NCBI GenBank assembly: GCA_037043235.1
Contig: JAWRVZ010000274.1
Span: 248,001 to 312,000 of the forward strand
From: Rhodeus uyekii
Taxonomy: Eukaryota; Chordata; Actinopteri; Cypriniformes; Acheilognathidae
Direction: 5' to 3'
DNA length: 64,000 bases
The first letter of the stretch is position 1, and each line of letters starts with the position of its first letter. Below the pieces are notes generated by a model that searched no databases, was not told the origin of the DNA, and saw nothing but the letters and a program-made list of their open reading frames with translations. The translations under genes were made by a program, and so were the position numbers. Positions 41,361 to 53,300 of the stretch are shown here, in pieces.

Positions 41361-44300
41361 TATATAATTTTTTTTTTTTTTAAATAGAGTATAATAGTTA
41401 AGTATTACGTATTTTTTACTTGAAATATTTATTTTATGTAATAATAATAAAAAAAATAAAATCAATAAAAATGTTGTTATCCTAAACGAATCAAAGTGGT
41501 TGGTTTCACCTAAACATCTTGTTGCTTTACTAATAATACGTAGTGTGACACACACAAGTTTGTTTGTGCCACTGTATTGTAGTGTGCTGCTACTGTATAT
41601 ACCAGGGGTAGGCAAACTATTTGTGTCGCGGGACACATTGGTTTCTTAAAATTGACAGAGGGGCCGGGGTGAAGGTTGTACCTGTGCATTTACTTATAAG
41701 AAATCCTAGAAAACCTGTGTAAAGTATAGTTTGGTCTTAAATCACTCGACTGGGACTCGACTGGGAAATTACAACAAAACAATATTAATACAATTTAATC
41801 GACAGAAAAACCATAATATGCAATGTGACTGAATCGTATATTTGCCCCAGCTCTAGATTGACAATCACAGGCGTCCAATCACAACTGACCTCTGGAAAAA
41901 AGGGAACTAACCAGTGACGTTTGATGTTACTATTACAAGAGCAAGCCCCGCCCCACGACTGACAAAAATAAAAGTGCTCGCGTGAGCAAAAACAGCACGG
42001 AATTAACGCCATAAAGGGGGTGTAGAGGGGTTTGCGACACATGCCTAATCTCCACCACAGCTTCAGCGCCACTGCCTCTTGCAGCCGCCACAGAGTGACA
42101 TTACAGGGAAATGAAGGAGGTTTAATACAGGTTCGGCAAGTTCGGCGGGCCGGATTAAAAAGCTTTACAGGCCGGATATGGCCCGCGGGCCGTAGTTTGC
42201 CCACCCCTGCTGACCACCACAAAACATTCATATACTACATAAATTATTATTTTATACTATATATATACTACATAAATTATTATTTTATACTATATATATT
42301 TGATACTTTCTTAACATATTTTTTTTAAAATATGTGTATCGTTATTATGAGACTAAATGGCTATGCTTGCTATGCAACAACAGCATTACCAGCCATTGCT
42401 TGTGAAACTTGTGGAGGTGGAGGGGGCGGAGCTGGGGGTTGTGAAGCCCCTCCCACTGCTTCAACATTCAGACAGAGATGAGTTTAAAAAAGAAAGACAG
42501 AAGCATGCCATCAGACATGAAGGTGAGAAATAGAAAAATATGAAAATAGAAGTAAAAAGATAAAACACCACTCTATAATTTACTCAAAGACTGAAACATT
42601 TATTTTCTAAAACAACCTAGTGACTAAACCAACTACTAACTATTGTACTACAGTGCAAATGCAAATGCCATTTTGAATAAATTGAGTAATTCTATAATAA
42701 AAAATGATTTTTAAAAAATCCATTAAAGTGTAATTTACGTATTACCCATTAACAAACTTATGGAAACAACTCTGATGTAAATGCCATTACTCTCAAAATA
42801 TAAAGATAATATTTGCATTTGACTGACATGAAGTGTCCAATGTGTCCTAAATTTGACCAAATTTACCAGCCATAGTCTGTGGAAGCTGAGAAAGAATGGG
42901 GGGAGGAGCAGGAGGCTGAGATACAGCCCCTGTTGCTGCTTCATTGGTTGATGAATTGTGCCAATAAAAAGAGAAAGCAAACCAAAATGTCAAGAAACCA
43001 ACCTCTAGTGTCTAATAAACCATGATTATCACTGTGTGACTGAGAGGATTAGTGCTAAGTGTAGACTGTCATGTCGGTGCAAGTGACTTACATTTCTAAA
43101 ATTAAATATACAGCATAAATATATATTCATCTCTCAGTATTGCTCACACACCAATGAATACACCTTAAAAGGTTGCTGACCTTCTGCATACCAGACATAC
43201 TAGAATTAACCCTGGCTTTTCAGTAATTACAATGCTGTTAAAAGACGTTACTAAAAGTTCTGACATAAATTGCTTTCAGTTTTTACCTCAACAAATTTCA
43301 ATAAGAGCACGTAGATGTACCAGTTTACTCCACAGAATAGAAATATTAAAAAGGTAATTGCTGCTTCTTATTTTTTTCTCAGAATCACGCAATTTGGACT
43401 TTCTCTTTAAGAAAGTTTATAACACAGATCTGACTTAATTTCTTGCAATTCTTAGTTTGTATCTCACAATTTTGAGTTAAAGGCAGGGGAGGTGATGGAG
43501 GTTGAAAGTCTCTTCACATCCCGAAAGCAATCACTAAGTTAAATGGTCTAAATCTATTTATATCGTCTGTGGAAGGTGTTGGACCCTAAAATGTTCGTCT
43601 AATGTTGAGGACCTACTTGGCTGTCAACATGTTTTTACATACCCTTTTGCAGACATCTTATCTCATCAATGCGTTTTTGTCACGGCCTTGTCCTGTGTTG
43701 TTCCCTTCCAGGTTCTTTTATGTATCTTCTAGGTCCTGCATATCCCCGTTTGTGTCTAATCACCCAAAGTCTTGTCAACTGTTTCCCATCTACCCCATGT
43801 GTATTTACACCCTCTTGTGTTCCCTTGTCTTTGTCGGATGTTAACGTTATGTCGTGTGTGGATGTCTCCCGTGTTCCATGTTTCAAGTTTATCCCGAGTT
43901 TTGCACAAAGAGTGTGCCGTTTTGTTTTCGTTTGTTAAATAAAGTGTTTTCAGTTGTATTCCTCGTCTCCTCGTGCCTTCGCATCGCACACCAGCATCCT
44001 TATTGCTAACAGTTTTATGCTATGCAGAGTTACACAGACATGAGATGGAAGAGAACTAAGAGATGGAAACCCATAATATTATAGCAGGAACGGTTCATGA
44101 CTCAATGGCAACACTATCAATGCTGATATAAATCTGCAGCAGTCAGGTGGTACATATCAGTGCTCTTTAAGTTTTTTACATTAATAGTTATTGTGATGTT
44201 ATGTGCTTCGAGACATGAGGTAGTTTAACGCCGTCTCTCTGACTAAGATCTTATGCAGAGACTCTCTGAAGGGGATCTCTAGGATCTTATGCACTATATA

Positions 44301-47300
44301 AATGTAATGAATTATTATTATTATTAAACTTTCAAATCTAGCTTGCCATTGTTAGCCTCTCTGAAAACCGCTTACTCTACGTTTAACCTAAAAATTTCAA
44401 TTTAATATTTTGGAATAAACATCTCTCAATTCAGATTTATTTTCTCAGTTGACACCTCATTCTCATGACGAGAGAAAAAGTACTAAATGCAAGATATAAA
44501 CTCACAATTGCAAGCATAAAGTCAGAGTTGAGAGTCGCAGTTACCCCTTTTACTTTTTTACTCTGTGACAGAAACGTTTCCATACTTTTGATATACACTG
44601 AAGCATATTTGGACATGAATCCAGACATGGACGAAGCACATAGACTACACAGAGCATACATCTATAATGATACAGGTACAGCACTATTAATTGCACTAAA
44701 ATGGCTGAAGCATCTCTTCAATCTACTCAATGAATGAAAGAAGCTAGACCAATAACAGGTAACGCTCACAAACCAGAGCTAACAGGTTTAGTCAAACAGA
44801 TTAGATGAGAAAGCTGTAATAAAGAAGACTGAGACATTGCTAAACACACATAAGCTAGTGCTTACAGACCTTCATAAGGCTCAGTAATGCCATCGCCATC
44901 TTCTGGGAAAAAGGGTGGGGAAAAAAGCAATCCATGTTGTGTTATGTAAAGGAAAATAATGTTATTTTATCCAAATTACAGTTACACAGTATTCTTTGTC
45001 GGACTTGTTCAAGATGTTTGTTTGTGCATAAGCCATTTTTTGTGATAACTCTGTTTAGATTCCTTGGCTTATTTGTTGAATTTTTGTCAGTTACCCAATA
45101 GAAAGTTTATCCTTATAAACAAAGTGCTAATAAATGCGTCTGGGTGGTATTGGTGACCCTAGCTTGACTAATTATACAAGCTTTCTACCCATCCGCCACA
45201 AATCTTGCAATTTGGATGAAGCCTGGTTTCTCTACTCACTTCTGTCCATAGACCCCTTTGGTGGGACTTGCGGTAGCTGCCGACCTCTTCGACTCGATAA
45301 TGGGGTGCTGGTGGGGCTTGTTTGGACCGATCCAGTGCGGGGATTTGCCCTGTGGGATAGATGGTGTGTCAGTAATGAACATAAGCATTACATCTTAAGA
45401 AGTGGTTGTCTTCGAGTCATAAACCTGCCCAAAACAGGGCAGACTGTTAGACTACAGTAGAACACGCTGGTGAGAGAATACTAATAAAATCAAACATACT
45501 AACTACTTTATACTGTCAGTAGCATCACTTACTAATATTATAATTCCACTTGTGTCCTATTAAACAAAGTAAATCAATATTTGGCACGTTTTTCTGAAGG
45601 GTTAGTAAAAAACCAAAAGGAAGTAAAAACATTTGGTGAAATATATGTCCTGTAGATAAGGTACATCAACATGAGCTGGTACAGCAACCCATATAAGATT
45701 GTAGGTGAATCTCATGAAACATGTCAAATTCATATTTCACCCCAATATCAAAAGAAACACATAATAAATTCTATTTTTCATTTCATCAATCAAGCCTTGT
45801 TTTAGTTTCAAGAATGTAAGAAAGCACATTCTCATCTCCCCCATTATAATAACATCTCACTGTAAAATACTTATTTACCGTACTGAAACAAATAATGATA
45901 AAACACTTCAATCATGAAGTGTTTGTTACAATTATTTTATTTTATGCTGATTTTCTGGAAAAACATTCCATTACAGTATTTATTTATCTAATTATTATTT
46001 TTTACGTATTTACAGTTTTTACAGTATTAAGTAAAATATTGTATTTTTTCATCTGTGGAAAAGTACTTTGTACAAGTCACCATTTAAACTGTTCCAGAAC
46101 CTCTGTTCTGATAAAAATGTCTCAATTTAATAATTATATATTATATTTCAAACATTTAATTTTGTACAAAATATATAAACTATGGAAGTGTCACAGTTGC
46201 GTCAAGTCTTTTCACTTCCGGGCTTCCCCGTGTCTCCCCATTCCTTCCCTCACCTGTCTAATTGTTGATTACCCATTTAGTTCGCCACCTGTCTGTAATC
46301 TCCTCGTGTATTTAAATCCTCATGTTTCCCTTGTCCGGCGTCGGTAATTGTCAGTGTAACATTGGAAGTTTGTGTGTGGATGTGCTCTCCTTTTTCGCCA
46401 TGGTTTTTGCACCCTCGCGTGCTTTTTCTGTTTGCCTTTCGAATAAAGTGTGTTTTGTTTGCATTCGTGTCTCCGCGCCTGTCTATCCGTGCGTGACAGA
46501 AAGCTTATTTCCGCCACAAAATAAAACAATTTGAAAGATAAATGCGACTTTTTATATAATAATTCCGAGTTATAGTTTCAGAATTGCAAGACATAAACTC
46601 CAAAATGCAAGTTATAAAGTGTAGTATTTTCACAGAATTGTGAGACTAGCAATTGTGAGTTATAAAGTCAAATTCTGTGGAAAAAAGTATTTTTTTAACA
46701 TAATTACGAGTTTATGTCTAAAAGTTCTGATTTTTGAACTCTGAAAAATGTCAGAATTGCAAGTCGACACTGCCTTTTTTAAATTCAGTGGAGGAAACAA
46801 GCTTTCATAATATAAATGATAAATTATATATATAGAAAAGAAACAGAAATTAAACATTTTGAAACACATTTAAAATACTTAGAATTAAAAAATAAACCAC
46901 CTGGACCTGTGAAAATCCCAATACAAAAATAATCTCTAAAACAGGCTTAATTTTTTTCTTAAAACATGATTTCTTATATTTTTTTATCTTCTGACTTTAG
47001 GGCAAAATATGACCAAACAAGTTATTTTGTGTAAAACTACAGAAAAATAAGCATCATTAAACTAATTTTCACATATTTGACCACAGAGCATGCATTTAAT
47101 AAATATGTCACAGTCATGTGCATTTTAGTCACGTAAACAAATATATACGTTTAAAATGCACATTAACTCCACAGTAAACACAATGATCTTTAAAGCACCT
47201 TTTGAGCTCAATGTCACATCAGCTTTCCAATGATCGTACATGTGCCTCACATCTCAAATAAATTGTGGCACATTCAAGAGCTACTGTGTCTCTTGCATCA

Positions 47301-50300
47301 GTGAAAGTTAATGCGTAAATCTGAACATTTATGTAATTTCCTTGTGACTTATGATGTGCGCAAGTCAAATCGTAAGTCAAAAGGTTTTATGGTGTCTCAA
47401 AAGGTGTGATGGAATCAGCATCAGGAGAGGTGCTTGTGGCTGCTAAAGCTGCAAGGAAAGTGAGAAGGCCTAAATGCATGAGCACACGGCACTCGTAACA
47501 GCCCATAACTCAAAGCATAAACTGTTAAACCACAAATAATGTTAGTAAACACAAACAAATAATAATTAAAACAAATAAGAAAGAAAACCGAACGATGCCA
47601 GGTACACACCATTATATCTCAAGAGGATATAACAGGTGTGCCTATAATTCAAATGAAAAGACGTTAGTAGCAACCATCATCACTACTCTCTACTCTATAA
47701 ATGGAGAAAAATCAAAAAACAGCATCGTTACAACAGGGTTAAAATAAGAGGAAGTGGAGAGAGGCATTCCAGGTGACAGGAAGCGGAAGGCATGGTTTCG
47801 TTTAGGGCTGTAGTGCTTGTTGTGATGGGTCTGGGTCACCTCGTTAAGGCAGGAGAGGGAGGGGCGGATCTCCCTGACGGTAAGGATGGCATGGATCTCA
47901 TGTAGCCGGAGTCGGGGCGCTCAGACGAGCGGGAGCGGGTGTAGACCGGTCGCTCCATCATGGGCCGCTGGTCAGCTGACCTGGACCTGTAATGGTCATG
48001 TCTGTCCACCATGCTGCGGCTATACCTGCAGAATGTTATTCAAAAAGCCACGCTCAGCTGAGCCCCACTGCATCATGGGATCACAGGGCATCAATGCTCT
48101 ATAACCGCAGCTTGTTAGGTTGTTCCTGTGAAATAATGTTGGTTGGCTAATAAATAGCAAAAAAAACACACAAAAAAAAAAAATGAAGCAAAAGTGGCTT
48201 CAAGTATTAATATTGGCTCAGGGTTATCAGCATAAACAGAAACTCATAAAGAAATACCGAACTGAAACGACCAAAAATAAGCGTCAACAAATTGACATTG
48301 TCAGGTAGAGTTTAAGAAAAAAAAACAACAAATAAAAGTTTCTGGAAGGTGCTGCAAAGAAAAAAAGTGAACACATTTTATACTGACACAACAATAAGCC
48401 CCATGACTAGTCTACTCTACTCTATACTCTACCTGCGTGAATACTTTAATTCTACAGTATTACCTCAGATCTTCCTCAAAGTGCTCATTGTTAGCTGGGA
48501 ACTCTGGAATATGATCCTCTCTATGGAGGTACATAAGAGAAAAACATGAAATGGCAATTTAGCATCTCTCGTAGCTGTCAAGAGTTGCTACATAACCTAA
48601 TTACATAATAGACCCCTGTGAAAAAGAAGTGACCGTAATTGTATTGAATGAGTACTTAAAATCTTAAAAGCATTTCTTTTTATAAACAGTACTTGCAGAT
48701 AATATAATATTAATGAACGTACACTTAAGTGTACACTTTAATAACTGATTCTATACATACTTAACTAAAAGTGCATTTCAAAATTAAAGTTTTACTTTAG
48801 AGTACATTTTAATTCATTTTGTTTTAATAATATTTTCTTGTGCTTTAAAGAAGTACACTTATTCAGTACTTCTGTACTAAAAAAATGTTTAAAATCACTT
48901 CAGACAAATGCATTTAATATAAATCTAATCTAAAATACATTTTGATTTAATTGCAATTAAATGTCAGAAAATATTTACATTAGTGTCATATTTAACATAT
49001 TCTTTATAAAGTATATTATTTCCCTAATAAGTACTCTTCTAAAAGTATTCTAAAATGTACTTCTTTTTCATAAGGGTTTATAGATAATATAATGCATAGT
49101 ACACTGTTCAAAGTGAGAATCGGTTACTACTTCAAAATAAACTAAAACTAAATTAACTTAATTACGTTTTTAAAACTAGGTACCCCACTAACATAAAGAG
49201 TTGATTTAGTCGTGCTACTGCTAATGGTCAAGTCAAGGATGCGATTTGCTTTTTTTCACTGGGCTAGTGAACATAAAAAAATGCTTTAAAAAATTAAAGG
49301 TCACATGATAACTAAAACATCTAAATTGGACTATGGTATGGACTGAAAGGGTCTGCTGAAACTATTTCACTGCATATAATAATACCTTTCTGTATCTGTA
49401 GAAGGCTCAATTTCAATCCTGGGGCACGTCCTACTGAATAAACCAACCTCAGTGTGTTAATGCCACACTTAGTAAACAATATTCAGCATTTATTTGTTTG
49501 AAAAGATATAACAAGTCTGTGTTTGAGAAGATAAATAAAATAAACAGGAGTCAAGACACAGTCTAGTGGGAACATAAATTGGGCATCAGTTCCTGGCAGG
49601 TAATAACTGATGAGTAAAAAGAAAGAGAGTTTCTGATGTGTTGTGGGTGTCTATCTCTACAGAAGCCTTACCTGTAATCCCCACCGGTTCCATTCATGAC
49701 ATGATTGGGCCATGGAGTAGATACATGATTGGGCCCATTGTAATATCTTTAAATGGAGGATGAGGATTGATAGATTGAAATGAAGAAAGGAAAGTATGAT
49801 TAGAATGAGCAATAGCTGAATTAGGGCAAGGGGTGAGAGTTATGTCTGTAACTAGTAAAATAGTCCACTTGAATACTACTATGGATGCATAAACAGAATG
49901 CATATCTCAACGTAAGTATCCAGATTTTACCTCTCAGGTGAATCAAAAGAGTCACTGTAGGCAGACATTTGTCTATCTCTCCTCATCCTCCTGAACACAA
50001 AATAACATATAATCAGATCCTATGTGCCAAAATAATTCTACTTGCCAAAAAGAATTCCAATGCAGCCGTAAGGTGCTATTGATTCACGTTGCTCACATAA
50101 CAGCTTTATTTCCCCTTTGAGTTAGTTATGTCATTACGATATGGCAAGACACATCCCTCGTGATTTTTCCAAGATAATGGAATGAATATTAAAATTCAAA
50201 ACTAAATAACAAAACTGCTTCTCTTTCAAAGGGAACTTGCGCTATGTCGAAGGCACTTTGGGAACGCTTAGCACGACTACATTGTGAAGCACTTGTGAAA

Positions 50301-53300
50301 TCTAACCAATAGTGTGAATGTACATCAGAGGCGGGTGACATCATGAACCAGGAAAGTATAAAGGCATGCCAAACACCAACAGTGGCAGCGTATGCTTCTT
50401 CAGAAAACACTATACACTCACCTAAAGGATTATTAGGAAGACCATACTAATACTGTGTTTGACCCCCTTTAGCTGTCAGAACTACCTTAATTCAATGTGG
50501 CATTGATTCAACAAGGTGCTGAAAGCATTCATTCAAAATGTTGGCCCATATTGATAGGATAGCATCTTGCAGGTGATGGAGATTTGTGGGATGCACATCC
50601 AGGACACAAAGCTCCCGTTCCACCACATCCCAAGGATGCTCTATTGGGTTGAGATCTGGTGACTGTGGGGGCCATTTTAGTACAGTGAACTCATTGTCAT
50701 GTTCAAGAAACCAATTTGAAATGATTCGAGCTTTGTGACATTATCCTGCATTATCCTGCTGGAAGTAGCCAACAGAGGATGGGTACATGGTGGTCATAAA
50801 GGGATGGACATGGTCAGAAACAATGCTCAGGTAGGCTGTGGTATTTAAACGATGCCCAATTGGCACTAAAGGGCCTAAAGTGTGCCAAGAAAACATCCCC
50901 CACACCATTACACCACCACCACCAGCCTGCACAGTGGTAACAAGGCATGATGGATCCATGTTCTCATTCTGTTCACGCCAAATTCTGACTCTACCATCCG
51001 AACAGAAATCGAGACTCATCAGACCAGGCAACTTATTTCCAGTCTTCAACGATCTAATTTTGGTGAGATTGTGCAAATTGTAGCCTCTTTTTCCTATTTG
51101 TAGTGGAGATGATACCCGGTGGGGTCTTCTGCTGTTGTAGCCCATCCGCCTCAAGGTTGTGCGTGTTGTAGCTTTACAAATGCTTTGCTGCATACCTCGG
51201 TTGTAACGAGTGGTTATTTCACTCCTCTGACCTCTAGCACCAACAAGGCATTTTCGCCCACAGGACTGCCGCATACTGGAAGTTTTTCCCTTTTCACACC
51301 ATTCTTTGTGAACCCTAGAAATGGTTGTGTGTGAAAATCCCAGTAACTGAGCAGTCTGTGAAATATTCAGACCGGCCCGTCTGGCACCAACAACCATGTC
51401 ACGCTCAAAATTGCTTAAATCACCTTTCTTTCCCATTCTGACATTCAGTTTGGAGTTCAGGAGATTGTCTTGACCAGGACCACACCCCTAAATGCACTGA
51501 AGCAACTGCCATGTGGTTGGTTGATTAGATAATTGCATTAATGAGAAATTGAACAGGTGTTCCTAATAATCCTTTAGGTGAGTGTATGTTGAAACATCTG
51601 TCCTATTTGGTGTTGTCTGTCCCTTATCTAGTTTAAAAAGTCAGAGAAAGAAAAAGAAAATAAATATAACAATGATGAACAAACAAGCGATCTGTGTCTT
51701 GGGGATCGCAGAAGGACCTGCCAGAGGTGTTAGAAACGGACCCTGCCTTATATCTGTCGTCACCTGGTGGGTCATCACTGCACACTTTTATCAGGTTCTA
51801 TGAGTTAAACCTGAAACCCTCCCTGGGAACCCGGGTTTTTAGGTAGTGAGCTATTTCACCAGACAAGCCCTCATCGTTGCGGCGGCATGAGTATTGACGT
51901 TCCAAAAGCGTCTTCAGAGAACCAAGGTTACAGTCGCAACCAAGGCATTTCTCAAGATCTCTCTACTTTTATGCATTAGACACGTTTACCCAAAATGACA
52001 TTCCATTTAAGGTATACATTTTAACAGTTCATGCATTCAAATCAATGACCTTGGTGTTTTGCTAGTGCCAATGATTTGAGCTACACCATTTCTCTCAGGA
52101 AATAGTGAATTAGTGTAGTGTAAGGTGAATTTTCATAGGCAAAATCAAGGCATTTCAAAATGAATTCACACATCTGGAAATTTCATGTGAGGGTAAATTG
52201 CCACACGAATTGCACAAAAGGGATCAAGATGGTCATGTGAACTCTCTGCATTGAACAACAGAAAGCTGCTTGATTTGAAAGTGACTTCTATGTGAGCTGT
52301 TTCAAACATCACTGCACTTTTGACAAATAAACCTTGTTTTGCCCTCAAAATTTTGCTAATATGAATGGCGTAAAAATCATTTGTGAATCTATCCCACCTT
52401 AGGGCTTCTGTACACCAAAGCTAGAAAGGTCTAGACCATAATATCTCCACTGAGCCTACAAACACATCCTGAATAGATTCAATCCCATATTTCTGAGGGT
52501 TAAAGAATATATTTATATATAAGCATGGTGAACATCCACTGTAGCTTGCATATTTTTCTGACTGACAGTTCTCTAATAGAGGGACGCTAGTTGGCTTGGG
52601 ACTGAAAGAGCTAGTGCTCAGTCATCAAAATAACACCAGCCATCCATTGAGCAGCGCTGAAGATACAATTCATTACGCCACAGGGGGATGGTGGGATGGG
52701 AAATATTGCTCTAAGACGATTGCCGTAGTTAGTAGCACAGTCAGCAAAGTCACAATCTGAATGCTATCATCTAACATTTATCGTCTAGAGAAGAGCCATA
52801 ATGACTCCATATAATTATGATGATGACACAAAGCATTCTCACTGGGCAGAGAACTGACGCTATAGCAACACTTTAAGTTTGTCACTGTAAAAAAATGGCA
52901 CATCTGACACTACTGTCTCCTTTTCTGCCCTTTGGAATGCCTCCTTTGTAAATCTGGAGACAAAAACGTGAAACATTTTGAGAGGCGCCACTAGCTATTC
53001 TAGTCCAAACTACTACCCACGGCACTAATATGAAGCATCATGAGAACGAGAGTGAACCGCTGTAGTTTACTACCTGTCCACGCTATTGTACCCTTCTGAG
53101 TATGCACGGGCCATCCTAGTGGAGCGCAGTAACCTGACCGCATCTTCCCGATAGAGGGGGCACATACTATGAGTCAGAACAGAAAGTGAGAGTGCAGTAG
53201 TTAGAGACGGGTGGGACAAATGGGGGTGGTAAGAGAGAAGGACACCTTTTTTTGGCACCTCCTCTCTGAAAAAAGGAGCAGGTAAAGATCACCCAAAGCG

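Larger units (their letters stand above)
50210..51955 (+). mobile_element. internally deleted DIRS-like element, split by a Tc1 transposon
   Basis: The left part (50217-50412) aligns loosely with the terminal repeat at 60330-60540 (CTTTCAAAGGGAAC, TTTGGGAACGC, TGTGAAGCA, CATCATG-ACC). The right part (51587-51955) has TCCTATTTGGTGTTGTCTGT and then a recombinase end CACTTTTATCAGGTTCTATG, plus a terminal GAGAACCAAGGTTACAGTCG. Gag, RT and most of the recombinase are absent. Confidence 0.6.

Noticed and set aside
45134..45460. 108-aa plus-strand open frame
   Set aside because: Antisense shadow of the conserved rims2 RQLPQVPP exon at 45240-45349.
47390..47460. Possible rims2 exon after acceptor CTTTCCTTGCAG (peptide ALAATSTSPDADSITPFETP then stop)
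   Set aside because: The frame needed from the preceding exon (phase 2) gives only nine residues before a stop, no usable donor follows, and no clear polyadenylation context was seen; an alternative terminal exon remains possible but unsupported.
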